Under the pieces are notes generated by a model. That model was not told where the DNA came from, ran no database searches, and was given only the letters and a program-made list of their open reading frames with translations. Positions 7,564-16,546 of a stretch of 34,315 nucleotides of DNA are shown piece after piece. The stretch is from NCBI GenBank assembly GCA_903901335.1, contig CAIUQR010000087.1, positions 1 through 34,315 on the forward strand. The letters run 5' to 3'. The translations under genes and the position numbers were made by a program. Numbering within the stretch: position 1 is the stretch's first letter; each line of letters opens with the position of its first letter. This DNA comes from an uncultured delta proteobacterium (lineage in GTDB: Bacteria; Desulfobacterota; Desulfobulbia; Desulfobulbales; Desulfocapsaceae).

Positions 7564-10104
7564 TCAATTCCTGTGTAGAAGTTCGGGATGTTTCTGAGCG
7601 AGAGTATGGGCTCTGAGCCGATTTTCAAAGTCAGCCGGTGTCAGTGGCCGGCTGAAATAGTATCCTTGGAAAGTGGTGCAATCGTTATCTCGCAGGAAAT
7701 TCAGCTCGGTGACGGTTTCCACCCCTTCAGCAACAACGGTAAGCCCCAGATTTCCTGCGAGGATGATGATAGTGGAGACGATGGACGCGAATCGGGAACC
7801 TTTGGCCAGACCCTGGGTAAACGAGCGATCGATCTTCAACTGGTCGAGCGGCAGTCTGTGCAGATAAGACAAGGATGAATATCCTGTACCGAAGTCATCT
7901 ATGGAAAAACGAATGTTCATTTTCTTTAACTCCAACATCTTGGCGATGGTATCCTCCAGGTTGTTGATCGCAACCCCTTCGGTGATCTCGATGGTCAGCA
8001 TCGAAGGTTCCGCACCGGTCTCGGCCAGTACACGTTTGACAAGGGTTGTGAAATCGGGCTGGCGAAATTGCCAGGGACTGATGTTCACTGCAACATGTTG
8101 CAGGTGCCGGCTGATGCCCTGGCTCTTCCAGGAGGTCATCCGGCGGCAGGCCTCGGCCAGGACCCACTCGCCGAGGCGGAGGATGAGGCCGGTTTCTTCG
8201 GCGATCGGGATGAATTCCATCGGCGGGATAAATCCCCGTTCAGGATGCTTCCAGCGGACAAGCGCTTCGGCGCCGACAATGAGCCCTGATGCCTCAACCT
8301 GGGGTTGGAAGAAAAGCTGCAGTTCGTTTCGCTCCAGCGCCCCTCTGAGTTCCTTTTCGATGATCAGGCGCTGATCTGCCGCTGCCTGCATGTCGGGAAG
8401 ATAGAACATGCATCTGTTCCGTTCCATCTTTTTACAACGGCTGACGGCGGTAGAGGCGTGACGTAATATCTCTTCGGCGCTGTCGGCATCGCCTGAGAAG
8501 AGGGCTATGCCGATAGTGGCGGTGATATAGAGCTCATGACCGTCGATTAAAAACACCTCGGCCATGGCATGTCTGATTTTTTCTGCTATCCTAACGAGTT
8601 TTTGTCCCGTTTCCCGGGGAGTCGGGCCGACATCGGTGAAGAGAAGAGCAAATTCATCACTGCCGATCCTGGCGATGGTGTCTTCTGCCCGGATCAGCTT
8701 TTTGAGTCGTTCTGCCACCTTCTGCAGTAGGATATCACCCGTTTGGTGCCCGAGGGAATCGTTCACAGTCTTGAACCGGTCCAGATCCATGAAGATCACC
8801 CCGCCCTGGGTGGATCTCCTGCGGGCGCCGGAGATGGCCTGGTTCAGGTGAAAAAGCAGCATGGAGCGATTGGGAAGATCGGTCAGGGCATCGAAAAAGG
8901 CGAGGCGTCTGACCTGTTCTTCCGCCTCTTTCCGCTTGGAGATGTCCTCGGTCAGGATGTCGATATAGCGGGGATTGCCGTTATGGTCTCTGACCAGATA
9001 GGCGGAAAGAGCAACCCAGAGCGATGAGCCGTCGTACTTTTTTATCAGGAGCTCCGAGAAGACAACCTCACCATGCCTGTAGAGACTAGCGAGCACTTCC
9101 TGATAATCGGGTTCATGTGTGTAGAGATCGCTGGGGCTTGTGCTCGTCAGGTCCTCGATGGAAGCATATCCGAGCATGGCAGCTATTGCCGGATTTGCCA
9201 TGATAAAAATCCCCTCTGGTCCGGGTGTGCACCTGCAGATTCCCATCGGGATATTGGCCACCAGACTGTGATAGTGGTCTTCCCTGTCCCGCAGATCCTT
9301 TTCCATCAGTTTACGGACGGTGATATTCCGGATATTGCCGCATATCCTGGAGGGGGCGCCGGTATCGTCCATCAATAACACCGCCGTCATTGCACAGTAG
9401 AAACGTGATCCGTCCTTATCTTTAAAGACCACTTCGTAATCGTTTGCCTTCCCTGTGGCGCTTAACAGGTCTAACAGAGAGAGCCGGTCATTTTCATTGG
9501 AATACAGGGAATAGACACTTGTCCCTATCAGCTCGTCCTGTTTATACAGCAGCTCGTTTTTTACAGACGGGCTGATTTCCAGGATTGTTCCGTCAAGGCT
9601 TGTCTCAAAATAAACATCCTGGAGATTTTCATAAATCAGGCGGTATCTTTTTTCGCTTTTTCGCAGTTCTTCCGCGTCTTCGAGGAGCTTCTGCTCGAGA
9701 GCGATGTATCCGGCGTTTTCCCGGATCAGCCTGGCATGCTCCAGGTTCCGTCTGATTGTGTGCAGGAAAAGAGATGGATTGTTAAGAGGTTTGAGCAGGT
9801 AATCCCATGCGCCGGCCCGCAAAGCCCGGGCGATCTTTAAGGCGTGGTCTTCTCCGGTCATGATGATAATCGGGATGCCGGGGAAGATTTCTTTTGCCTG
9901 GGCCAGGGTGGTCCGACAACCGGTCACATCCAGTCCGAGCAAGACTACATCGGGCCCCTCCCTTTCAAGAATCCGGGCACCAGTGACGCTGTTATCCGCT
10001 GCAAGGATGGAGAAATCATGGTTCTTCAGGTATGACCGGATACGGGATTGTGTCTCCTGATCATTATCGATGGCGAGTAGTGATACCCGTCCGGATACAA
10101 TCAT
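7564..10104 (-). CDS. REC-PAS-PAS-GGDEF-EAL c-di-GMP protein with degenerate receiver
   Basis: The 846-residue cytoplasmic protein has a receiver-like domain (1-125), two PAS domains (about 145-270 and 275-400), GGDEF (about 405-570) and EAL (about 590-840). The receiver reads VVLLGLDVTG, with Gly at residue 57 (codon 9934-9936) where the phosphorylated Asp should be. The cyclase motif is GSDEF (481-485) rather than GGDEF, with RAED nine residues before, so synthesis is doubtful while GTP or c-di-GMP binding may persist. The EAL half is complete: EALVRW (613), EITEG, DDFGTGYSS, KIDRSF, VAEGVET and QGYYFSRP, so a working c-di-GMP phosphodiesterase is predicted. ATG 10104 follows GGAG at 8 bases. 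It is the middle gene of the operon, with its stop 4 bases before the next start. A weak internal promoter in the 146-base gap upstream cannot be excluded. Confidence 0.9.
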   Translation of the reverse strand: MIVSGRVSLLAIDNDQETQSRIRSYLKNHDFSILAADNSVTGARILEREGPDVVLLGLDVTGCRTTLAQAKEIFPGIPIIIMTGEDHALKIARALRAGAWDYLLKPLNNPSLFLHTIRRNLEHARLIRENAGYIALEQKLLEDAEELRKSEKRYRLIYENLQDVYFETSLDGTILEISPSVKNELLYKQDELIGTSVYSLYSNENDRLSLLDLLSATGKANDYEVVFKDKDGSRFYCAMTAVLLMDDTGAPSRICGNIRNITVRKLMEKDLRDREDHYHSLVANIPMGICRCTPGPEGIFIMANPAIAAMLGYASIEDLTSTSPSDLYTHEPDYQEVLASLYRHGEVVFSELLIKKYDGSSLWVALSAYLVRDHNGNPRYIDILTEDISKRKEAEEQVRRLAFFDALTDLPNRSMLLFHLNQAISGARRRSTQGGVIFMDLDRFKTVNDSLGHQTGDILLQKVAERLKKLIRAEDTIARIGSDEFALLFTDVGPTPRETGQKLVRIAEKIRHAMAEVFLIDGHELYITATIGIALFSGDADSAEEILRHASTAVSRCKKMERNRCMFYLPDMQAAADQRLIIEKELRGALERNELQLFFQPQVEASGLIVGAEALVRWKHPERGFIPPMEFIPIAEETGLILRLGEWVLAEACRRMTSWKSQGISRHLQHVAVNISPWQFRQPDFTTLVKRVLAETGAEPSMLTIEITEGVAINNLEDTIAKMLELKKMNIRFSIDDFGTGYSSLSYLHRLPLDQLKIDRSFTQGLAKGSRFASIVSTIIILAGNLGLTVVAEGVETVTELNFLRDNDCTTFQGYYFSRPLTPADFENRLRAHTLAQKHPELLHRN

Positions 10105-10250
10105 TCTCTCATCTCCAAATTGGTGTCATGCAGGCTGAAATCGGATTCCCTATCCCCAGTCTACGTAAAAAATACATGCTAATCAAGGCGGTCGGTAGTA
10201 TTCCCGGAAAAGGGTGGAAGGATCATCTTTTGAGGAAAGGTCTGTCCGGA

Positions 10251-12140
10251 TCAAATGTCGGTCAGCTCGACCCGGTTGCGGCCGTTCTTTTTGGCCTTGA
10301 ATAAGGCCTTGTCGGCAGCCCTGATCAGGGCTTCACCATTGATGAAGTCAGAATTCCAGGTTGCCACGCCAAGACTGATTGTGACCTGAATGCAGGCCTT
10401 TTCCAGAGTGATTCGCAGATCTGCAATGGCGAGGCGCAATCGTTCCGCCAGCTGCTGTGATTCTAAGAGATCGCTTCTGGCGCATATAACCAGGAATTCT
10501 TCACCACCTGTCCTGCTGACGATATCATACATCCGGGCCTTGCGATGAAAGGTTGTCGCGACGGCCTTCAGGACCATGTCTCCGCTTTCGTGCCCAAAGG
10601 TATCGTTCACCTTTTTGAAGTGATCGATGTCGATCATAATGCAGGACAGTTTTTCGCCATGCCTGAGCGTCTCCGCCACAGCTGAGGCCAGACGATTCAT
10701 CGCGCTGCGCCTGTTGGGAAGTCCGGTCAAAGGGTCGGTCATAGCCATTGTCTGGAGTTGCCTGTTGGCCGAGGTCAGCTGTGTTGCATATTTTTGGATA
10801 ACCTCACGGTCATGACTGATGGTCTTCTGGTAGCGGATCAATCGTTCGCCGCTGTGGATTCTGGCCTCCAGGACTTTGGGCGTGAAGGGCTTGGTAATGA
10901 AGTCATCGGCGCCGACTTCAAAGGCCTGGATGAGTTCGTCATCCGTCTCGCAGCTGGTCAGCATGACGATATAGATATGCTGGGTTGTGCTTGTCCTGCG
11001 CAGAATTCTGCACAGTTCAAGGCCGTTCATCTTCGGCATACGCCAGTCGGTGATGATCATATGGGGCTGTTTTTCCAGAGCGATGTTCAGCCCTTCTTCC
11101 CCGTCCTCGGCAGTCAGGAGTTCTTTGCCCTCCCCGGAAAGTATTTTTTTCAAACTGAGTAAAGTGAGGGGATCGTCATCGACGGCGAGGATACATATTT
11201 TTTTGCTGATCGAGTCAGGATCCTGGTTGTCGGTCTGTTTCGCCTCCAAGGTTCTGATCTGGTCGTACAAGGAACATTGCTGGCAGGGGATATCAAAAAT
11301 CCGGCTCCATTCCTGCCAGTGATAGACCAGCTTGTCGAAAAAGGGGCCGAATTCATTCTCGCGGATATTGTAATTTTCTCCCAGCTGCTCGGCGTGGTGC
11401 AATTTTTCCAGCAGAGGGAACTCAAGAATCAGAATTTTCGAGAGCAGCAGGGAAAGATAAAGTAATCGTGAAATTTCAAAAGATTGTGCGTCGGAGAAGT
11501 TGTACGTATTCGGATTTTCATGAAATCGAACGACCAGGGTGTACTGTTCGGAGAGCCCCCATTTCTGCAGCATCTCTGCGGTTAACTCCAGATGCGTGAT
11601 CCCGAAGAGTTCTTTTTCCCTGATCAGGATCTCCGGCTCGTTTGTTTTGGCGTTGATAAGGTTGCCGTATTCTTCGGGAAAGAGATCGGCGAGTGCGAGA
11701 ACTCCTATGTGGGATAACAGACCACAGACGAACAACTCATCCGGGTTGAATCTGTTCTGTATCTCTGCGATTGCTCGGGCTGCGACGGCTTGGGCCAGAG
11801 AAGCCGACCAGAAGTTTGCGTAATCCATTTCGTGACAATTGCCGGTCCTGTAGCGGCTCAGGAGGGAAAAGCCCAGAGCCAGAGATACCACAATACGAGT
11901 GTCCAGCTCGGTTACCATCTTCCGAAGTGACAGGACCGTCCGGCCCGGCACCAGAAGAGCCGAATTTGCATATTGCACCAGATCGTGTGCGAGTTCATAA
12001 TCCGTCTCGATAAGATCGACGATAGTTTCCGGTGCTATCGTCTCCGCTCCGGTCAGCTGGATGAGTCTCAGGACGGCAGGCGCCGGTGACGGCAGTTTTT
12101 CCGTCTCGATGAGGCGCTCAAAGATCGACATGGTGCTCAT
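10251..12140 (-). CDS. HDOD-REC-GGDEF protein with intact receiver (paralogue)
   Basis: The 629-residue protein has the same architecture as the gene at 5658-7559: HDOD (about 1-270), receiver (about 310-430), GGDEF (about 460-625). Many stretches are near identical, for example ALGFSLLS, TDPLTGLPNRR and CIMIDIDHFK, so the two arose by duplication. Here the receiver keeps its acceptor: MIITDWRMP, D365 (codon 11046-11048). The cyclase motif is GGEEF (545-549) with RMYD from 536 as I-site. A phosphorylation-gated diguanylate cyclase is expected; HDOD domains usually serve as protein-interaction modules. The ATG at 12140 or the one three codons later could be the start; neither has a good ribosome-binding site. 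It is the first gene of the operon, downstream of a candidate promoter at 12198-12224. No dedicated kinase sits beside it, but two hybrid kinases are within 10 kb. Confidence 0.88.
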   Translation of the reverse strand: MSTMSIFERLIETEKLPSPAPAVLRLIQLTGAETIAPETIVDLIETDYELAHDLVQYANSALLVPGRTVLSLRKMVTELDTRIVVSLALGFSLLSRYRTGNCHEMDYANFWSASLAQAVAARAIAEIQNRFNPDELFVCGLLSHIGVLALADLFPEEYGNLINAKTNEPEILIREKELFGITHLELTAEMLQKWGLSEQYTLVVRFHENPNTYNFSDAQSFEISRLLYLSLLLSKILILEFPLLEKLHHAEQLGENYNIRENEFGPFFDKLVYHWQEWSRIFDIPCQQCSLYDQIRTLEAKQTDNQDPDSISKKICILAVDDDPLTLLSLKKILSGEGKELLTAEDGEEGLNIALEKQPHMIITDWRMPKMNGLELCRILRRTSTTQHIYIVMLTSCETDDELIQAFEVGADDFITKPFTPKVLEARIHSGERLIRYQKTISHDREVIQKYATQLTSANRQLQTMAMTDPLTGLPNRRSAMNRLASAVAETLRHGEKLSCIMIDIDHFKKVNDTFGHESGDMVLKAVATTFHRKARMYDIVSRTGGEEFLVICARSDLLESQQLAERLRLAIADLRITLEKACIQVTISLGVATWNSDFINGEALIRAADKALFKAKKNGRNRVELTDI

Positions 12141-12197
12141 GAATAGTTATTACAGGCAGCTTTCTGCCGGTTGTCGTTTAAAAGTTGTGAGCCCAGA

Positions 12198-12224
12198 ATT
12201 ATACACACAGTTGCTATGATGCAA
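12198..12224 (-). promoter_or_regulatory. Candidate promoter of the c-di-GMP operon
   Basis: On the minus strand a perfect TATAAT (12198-12203) has TTGCAT (12219-12224) 15 bases upstream, a slightly short spacing. It sits about 58 bases before the start of the first HDOD gene. An inverted repeat GTTGC-TATGAT-GCAAC (12210-12225) overlaps the -35 box and could be an operator. Confidence 0.45.
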
Positions 12225-12274
12225 CGAAAAGAGAGCCGATGTCAAGGGAATACGCTGTTGTCGGATCTTGACCT

Positions 12275-12302
12275 TTGACATATTTTTTTTGCAATGTAAA
12301 AT
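12275..12302 (+). promoter_or_regulatory. Candidate sigma-70 promoter of the CcdA-family gene
   Basis: A consensus TTGACA (12275-12280) and TAAAAT (12297-12302) are separated by 16 bases, about 110 bases before the ATG. A second TTGACA at 12311-12316 lacks a matching -10 box. This is the best promoter match in the window. Confidence 0.55.
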
Positions 12303-12410
12303 GCCATGACTTGACAGTTGATTGCAGAGGTAGCTTTTTTGTCGTCAGTTGTAATGCCGTCGGGCGGAGCGTAGGTTCCCCTTTCTCATAATCAGAATAA
12401 GCAGGGTATT

Positions 12411-13163
12411 ATGGATATTCATGTCCTGGCCGGTCAATGGATGAATCAGGTTGCCGATTATCTGCAGGTCGGATACGCCTTTGGAGCTGGGATGGTATCT
12501 GCAGTCAACCCCTGTGGATTTGCGATGCTGCCCGTCTACCTGTCGCTTTACATCGGGGTGGAAGACGAAAATTTTCAGAGACGATCCCTGCTCTTCCGGC
12601 TTACCAAGGCAATATGGGTTGCGGTGGTGGTTACCTCCGGGTTTTCTCTTCTCTTCGGGATATTCGGGATTATCGTTGCGGCTGGAGGGGCGGTTCTGGT
12701 CGGATTTATGCCCTGGATTTCCGTTCTGGTCGGAATTTTTCTGGTCCTGCTCGGATGCTGGCTCCTTGCCGGCAAACACCTGTCCTTCAATTTTATGCTC
12801 CAACTCGGAGGAAAAATCGGTGACCCCCGGAAAATGACGGCCGGTGGGTTCTTTCTGTTCGGGGTTGGATTTGGTGCGACCTCATTGAGCTGTACTTTAC
12901 CGATTTTTCTGATGGTGGTCGGAAGTTCGGCCACTAGCGGTGATTTTTTCTCGGGGGTTTTGCAGTTTGTGGGCTATGTCCTCGGCATGGGGACGGTTCT
13001 TCTCCTGCTGACGTTGAGCATGGCTCTGATCAAGGAAGGTGTGGTAATCGGGGCGATGCGGAAGGCACTGCCGCATTTCCAGAAGGTTTCGGCAGTGCTG
13101 ATCATCCTGGCAGGGATTTATATTCTCCACTACTGGTTTTCCAGCGGCCTGCTGTTTGGCTGA
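12411..13163 (+). CDS. CcdA/DsbD-type cytochrome c biogenesis membrane protein
   Basis: The 250-residue polytopic inner-membrane protein has about six hydrophobic segments. The family carries electrons from cytoplasmic thioredoxin across the membrane to periplasmic thiol partners, for cytochrome c maturation or disulfide reduction. The two redox cysteines are in family contexts: VSAVNPCGFAMLP (C35, end of the first segment) and TSLSCTLPIF (C161). A further Cys, C116, lies in the third or fourth segment. No DsbD-like periplasmic or thioredoxin domain is fused and no thioredoxin-like partner gene is adjacent, so its partner must be elsewhere. It is a single-gene unit with its own likely promoter and converges on the hybrid kinase with a 5-base gap. 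It could serve cytochrome c maturation or another extracytoplasmic thiol route; the sequence does not decide. Confidence 0.82.
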   Translation: MDIHVLAGQWMNQVADYLQVGYAFGAGMVSAVNPCGFAMLPVYLSLYIGVEDENFQRRSLLFRLTKAIWVAVVVTSGFSLLFGIFGIIVAAGGAVLVGFMPWISVLVGIFLVLLGCWLLAGKHLSFNFMLQLGGKIGDPRKMTAGGFFLFGVGFGATSLSCTLPIFLMVVGSSATSGDFFSGVLQFVGYVLGMGTVLLLLTLSMALIKEGVVIGAMRKALPHFQKVSAVLIILAGIYILHYWFSSGLLFG

Positions 13164-13168
13164 GGAGG

Positions 13169-15778
13169 CTATTCCATCACCGAGGCGATTTTATCTCTCA
13201 GTTCGGTCATATCGAACGGTTTGGCGATCGCGGCGCAGAAGCCGTATTCATCGTAATCGACCATGACGGGGTCGTGGGTATAACCGCTCGAGACAATAAT
13301 CCGCGCCTCGGGATTGATATCGTAAATGGCCCCGGCCGTCTCCTTGCCGCCCATGCCGCCGGGGATGGTCAAGTCGACAATAACCCCGTCGACGGGCGTG
13401 CCGGTCTTCCAGTGATGTTTGTAGATCTCGATTGCCTCGATGGAGTTTTTCACACAGATACATTCATGGCCGAGGTGGACGAGCATGCGTTTGGCGATGT
13501 TGAGCAGCATTTCCTCTCCATCCACCACCATGATCCGGTAATGCCGCCCCGAGGATATTTCTCCTCTTTCATCTACCTTCAGGCGTTGATCAAGCGATGC
13601 CGGCAGGAAAATAGTGAAGGTCGTCCCCTGTCCCGGTTCGGACTGCACGGTAATATGGCAGTCATGCTTTTGGAGGATCGAGTAGACGATGGCCAGCCCC
13701 AGTCCGCTGCCGTTGTCCTTGGTTGTAAAGTACGGATCAAAAATCTTGGGGATATCACGTTTGTTGATGCCGCAACCGGTATCTCTGATCTGCAGCCTGA
13801 CAAAATCCCCTTTGATGGCAGCAGGGAACGTCGGGATGTCGACCTCTGTGACGTTGCTGCAGTCAATATGGATGGTTCCGGAGCCGGATATGGCCTCTTT
13901 GCTGTTGATAATCAGGCTCTGGAGGACCTGGCCTATCTGGCCTGAGTCGATATCCACCAGCCAGAGATTCTCAGGGATATGAATGGAGCATAAGATCGTC
14001 GAGCCGTGCAGCGCGAAATCGGCGGAATCCTTGATAAGCGGCGCAATGGATGTGGTTTTCCTGATCGGATTGCCTCCCTTGGAAAAGATCAGCAGCTGCT
14101 GACTGAGGGCCTTGGCCCGAATGGCTGCCTTATCGGCGCTTTTGAGGAGTTCGTAATTCTCCTCGGCCGGATCGGTGAACTGGCTGACAAGGTTGATGTT
14201 GCCGATGATGGCGGTCAGCAGGTTGTTGAAATCGTGGGCTATTCCACTGGCCAGGACACCAAGGGATTCAAATTTCTGGGCCCGCAGGACCTCCTTTTCC
14301 ATTTTTTTCCGTGCCGATATATCCCGTATTATCCCGACGGTATGCCATTGGTCGCGACTTTTAAAGGCCGAAAAGGAGACCTCAACTGGAAATTCCGTGC
14401 CGTCCTTTTTGTAGCCGAACAGTTCGATGGTTTTTGCTCCTGTGCTGTCCTTGTCCGGCATCTTGAACTTTCTCGATATCTTCGTCAGGGCCGACTGGTG
14501 TTTCGGCGGGGCGATGATAGCAGTAATCGGTTTATCCATGACCTCTTCGGGTGTATACTGGAAAAGCTTTTCCGCAGCGGGATTCCAGTGCAGGACTTTC
14601 CTGTTGTTGTCGATCACGATGATGGCATTAGCAGCTGCAGAGTTAATGGCCCGCAAATGCTCTTCTCGCTCTCGCATGGCCTCTTCCGCCATCTTTCTTC
14701 TCATGCTGGTGCGTGCCAGCAGAAGAGAACAGATCGCGATGATCACGAGGCAGACGGAGTAAAGGAGAAAGATACGATTCAGGATCTTTACGGGCCACAC
14801 GGCCAGCATCTTGGCTGGGATATACGACACTGTCTTCCAGAAATATTCCTTCTGTTGCGCCTGGATCATGATTCCCGTTTCCGGGGGAGGCTTGCTGCCC
14901 TTCAACAGGGGATAGATGGTGCCGAAGGTCACCAGACCGTTATCTGTCTGAAACTGTCCCGATTCTTCCCGGTTGATACGCTGCCATTCATCCGGGAGGT
15001 GCTTTTTCATGCTTTGGCTGTTCCTGTCGGACGGGCTGATATCCCAGTCCTGGTCTTGATTCCGGCTTGTCAGGTAATAGCTGTCTGAATTTACAAGTAT
15101 TGTTGAGCCGGGTGAGTTGGCGGATGCTTTTTTTAACTCTTCAACGAGCAAGGTGCCGAGGTAATTCAGAATAAGTATACCACGATTACGTCCGGTTTTA
15201 TCGAAAAGAGGAACGCTGAAGCGAACGGTCGGATTGAAAGATGTAATTGCCGCATCCGCATCCAGGTCAAAGGGCGAGACATACACCTCTTCCCGGGAGA
15301 GACCGATCGTTTTTCTGAAATACTCCGTATCAGAAATGTTTTTCAGTGTATCGGGAGGTGCTGTTTGAGGTTGGCCGTCGGTACAGTTGATCTTGATGAC
15401 CTCCATCCCTTTTTCATCTATATATCTGATTTTATTATAAGCCGATTTGATCGTACAGAAGGACAGCCATTCGTCCACCAGCTCGTGAAGTTGCTCGGGA
15501 TTCCCGTTTTCGAGAAAATTGATCAACTCGTTTTGCACGGCCAGGAATTTTATGTCCATGCTTATCGAGTTGAAATTAGAGGCGACGATTTTCAGCTGTG
15601 TCTGGATATTGAAGATTTCAGTTCTTTCGGTGGCCATCCTTTCGGTTTCGGCGTCCTTGAAATACAGGAACAAGGTCATGCTGCCAAAAAAAATGGCCGA
15701 AGGAAGGAAGATGATCAAAAATCGTTTAAAGATGTCATCCCATTTGATATGATCGGACATTTCCATCGGGATCTTCAT
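13169..15778 (-). CDS. Hybrid histidine kinase with double-Cache-like sensor, PAS and C-terminal receiver
   Basis: The 869-residue membrane sensor kinase has a transmembrane segment (about 20-40), a large periplasmic region of Cache type (about 41-330, with YFRKTIGLSREEVYVSPFD as in ligand-binding Cache domains), a second segment (about 340-362), PAS (about 375-490), and a HisKA box GIAHDFNNLL with the phospho-His at H515. This H box is the variant common in kinases of deltaproteobacteria. ATPase motifs follow (INSKEAIS, DTGCGI, GSGLGLAIV). The C-terminal receiver has VDLTIPGG with D802, but one acidic-pocket residue is altered (VVDGEE rather than VVDDE). The ATG 15778 has only a weak ribosome-binding site; an in-frame ATG four codons later is possible. 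A separate receiver gene ends 221 bases upstream on the same strand and is its likeliest partner. Confidence 0.87.
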   Translation of the reverse strand: MKIPMEMSDHIKWDDIFKRFLIIFLPSAIFFGSMTLFLYFKDAETERMATERTEIFNIQTQLKIVASNFNSISMDIKFLAVQNELINFLENGNPEQLHELVDEWLSFCTIKSAYNKIRYIDEKGMEVIKINCTDGQPQTAPPDTLKNISDTEYFRKTIGLSREEVYVSPFDLDADAAITSFNPTVRFSVPLFDKTGRNRGILILNYLGTLLVEELKKASANSPGSTILVNSDSYYLTSRNQDQDWDISPSDRNSQSMKKHLPDEWQRINREESGQFQTDNGLVTFGTIYPLLKGSKPPPETGIMIQAQQKEYFWKTVSYIPAKMLAVWPVKILNRIFLLYSVCLVIIAICSLLLARTSMRRKMAEEAMREREEHLRAINSAAANAIIVIDNNRKVLHWNPAAEKLFQYTPEEVMDKPITAIIAPPKHQSALTKISRKFKMPDKDSTGAKTIELFGYKKDGTEFPVEVSFSAFKSRDQWHTVGIIRDISARKKMEKEVLRAQKFESLGVLASGIAHDFNNLLTAIIGNINLVSQFTDPAEENYELLKSADKAAIRAKALSQQLLIFSKGGNPIRKTTSIAPLIKDSADFALHGSTILCSIHIPENLWLVDIDSGQIGQVLQSLIINSKEAISGSGTIHIDCSNVTEVDIPTFPAAIKGDFVRLQIRDTGCGINKRDIPKIFDPYFTTKDNGSGLGLAIVYSILQKHDCHITVQSEPGQGTTFTIFLPASLDQRLKVDERGEISSGRHYRIMVVDGEEMLLNIAKRMLVHLGHECICVKNSIEAIEIYKHHWKTGTPVDGVIVDLTIPGGMGGKETAGAIYDINPEARIIVSSGYTHDPVMVDYDEYGFCAAIAKPFDMTELRDKIASVME

Positions 15779-15999
15779 GTGTTTTCCGGTTTGCTGATAC
15801 TACGGTTATGGCTACGGATGGGAGAACAGCGACACCTTGTGTTGAAACAAGACGTAAGGAGTGGAAGTCTCCACGATAATCCTTGGAGTAGTAGCAAGTT
15901 CAGCAGCAATTGGCAATACTATTTTCAGCAGTCGGCAGGCGGGTCGGTTGCCTGTATGAGGTCGTGCATTGTCGAATTTACCGGGAAACCTTCAGCTCA

Positions 16000-16431
16000 T
16001 CAACCCAATACGGCATCAAGTGTACTGTTGAATTCCATAATATTGATAGGCTTTGACAGGAATTTCCTGAAGCCGGTCGTCTTCCCTCGTTGGATATCTG
16101 CTGGTGCGGCGCTCCCGCTCAACGCCACGACAGGGATATGGGCTGTGTCCGGGTCGCTCTGCAGGTGTCTGAAAACCGTAAAGCCATCCATGTCGGGCAG
16201 GTGGATATCAAGAAGAATAAGGCTCGGTCGAAACCTTCTTGCCGCCTCCAGGCCCTGAGTTCCATCCTCCGCCTCAACAAGGGTCAGATCCGGGTGCATT
16301 TCGAAAATATATCGGACCAGTTGCCGGTTGGTGGAATTGTCTTCGATGTAGAGGACAGTGTGTTTTGTGGTAGAACCGCCGGTGCTTTCATGTCTTGTCG
16401 GTCCGTTCTTGGGGGGGGTGTCGGTAACCAT
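16000..16431 (-). CDS. Stand-alone receiver-domain response regulator (CheY/DivK-like)
   Basis: The 143-residue cytoplasmic protein has about 24 disordered residues rich in Thr, Pro and Lys and then one complete receiver: YIEDN acidic pocket, LLDIHLP with the phospho-accepting D75, ALSGS with the conserved Ser, and LSKPIN with the conserved Lys. There is no DNA-binding or enzymatic output domain, so it must act by protein contact or as a relay shuttle. It lies between tex and the Cache-PAS hybrid kinase on the same strand and is a plausible relay partner of that kinase. The start has no good ribosome-binding site, but no other Met precedes the domain. A promoter candidate lies at 16547-16575. 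Confidence 0.85.
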   Translation of the reverse strand: MVTDTPPKNGPTRHESTGGSTTKHTVLYIEDNSTNRQLVRYIFEMHPDLTLVEAEDGTQGLEAARRFRPSLILLDIHLPDMDGFTVFRHLQSDPDTAHIPVVALSGSAAPADIQRGKTTGFRKFLSKPINIMEFNSTLDAVLG

Positions 16432-16512
16432 TTTCGTTTGTTAGAAAAAGTGAGTTTTCGTCCGATTTTTCAAATGACGGGTTGTCGAGATTTCTATACC
16501 TCTCAGTGCGCT

Positions 16513-16536
16513 CCCTGCTGTCGATCGCGGGCAGGG
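16513..16536. repeat. Inverted repeat in the leader of the receiver gene
   Basis: CCCTGC (16513-16518) and GCAGGG (16531-16536) form a 6-bp stem around a 12-base loop, between the candidate transcription start and the receiver-protein gene. It could be a leader hairpin or the end of the tex transcript, but no T tract follows. Confidence 0.35.
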
Positions 16537-16546
16537 ATGATCTTTT

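Noticed and set aside
7560..7628. N-terminal extension of the HDOD-REC-GGDEF gene to 7628
   Set aside because: It would overlap the upstream gene by about 65 bases and lacks a ribosome-binding site; the ATG at 7559 has AGGA and matches the paralogue's start.
14006..15088. 360-codon plus-strand frame (and others at 13274 and 15365) over the Cache-PAS kinase
   Set aside because: Antisense shadows; the minus-strand kinase has complete domains across the whole stretch.
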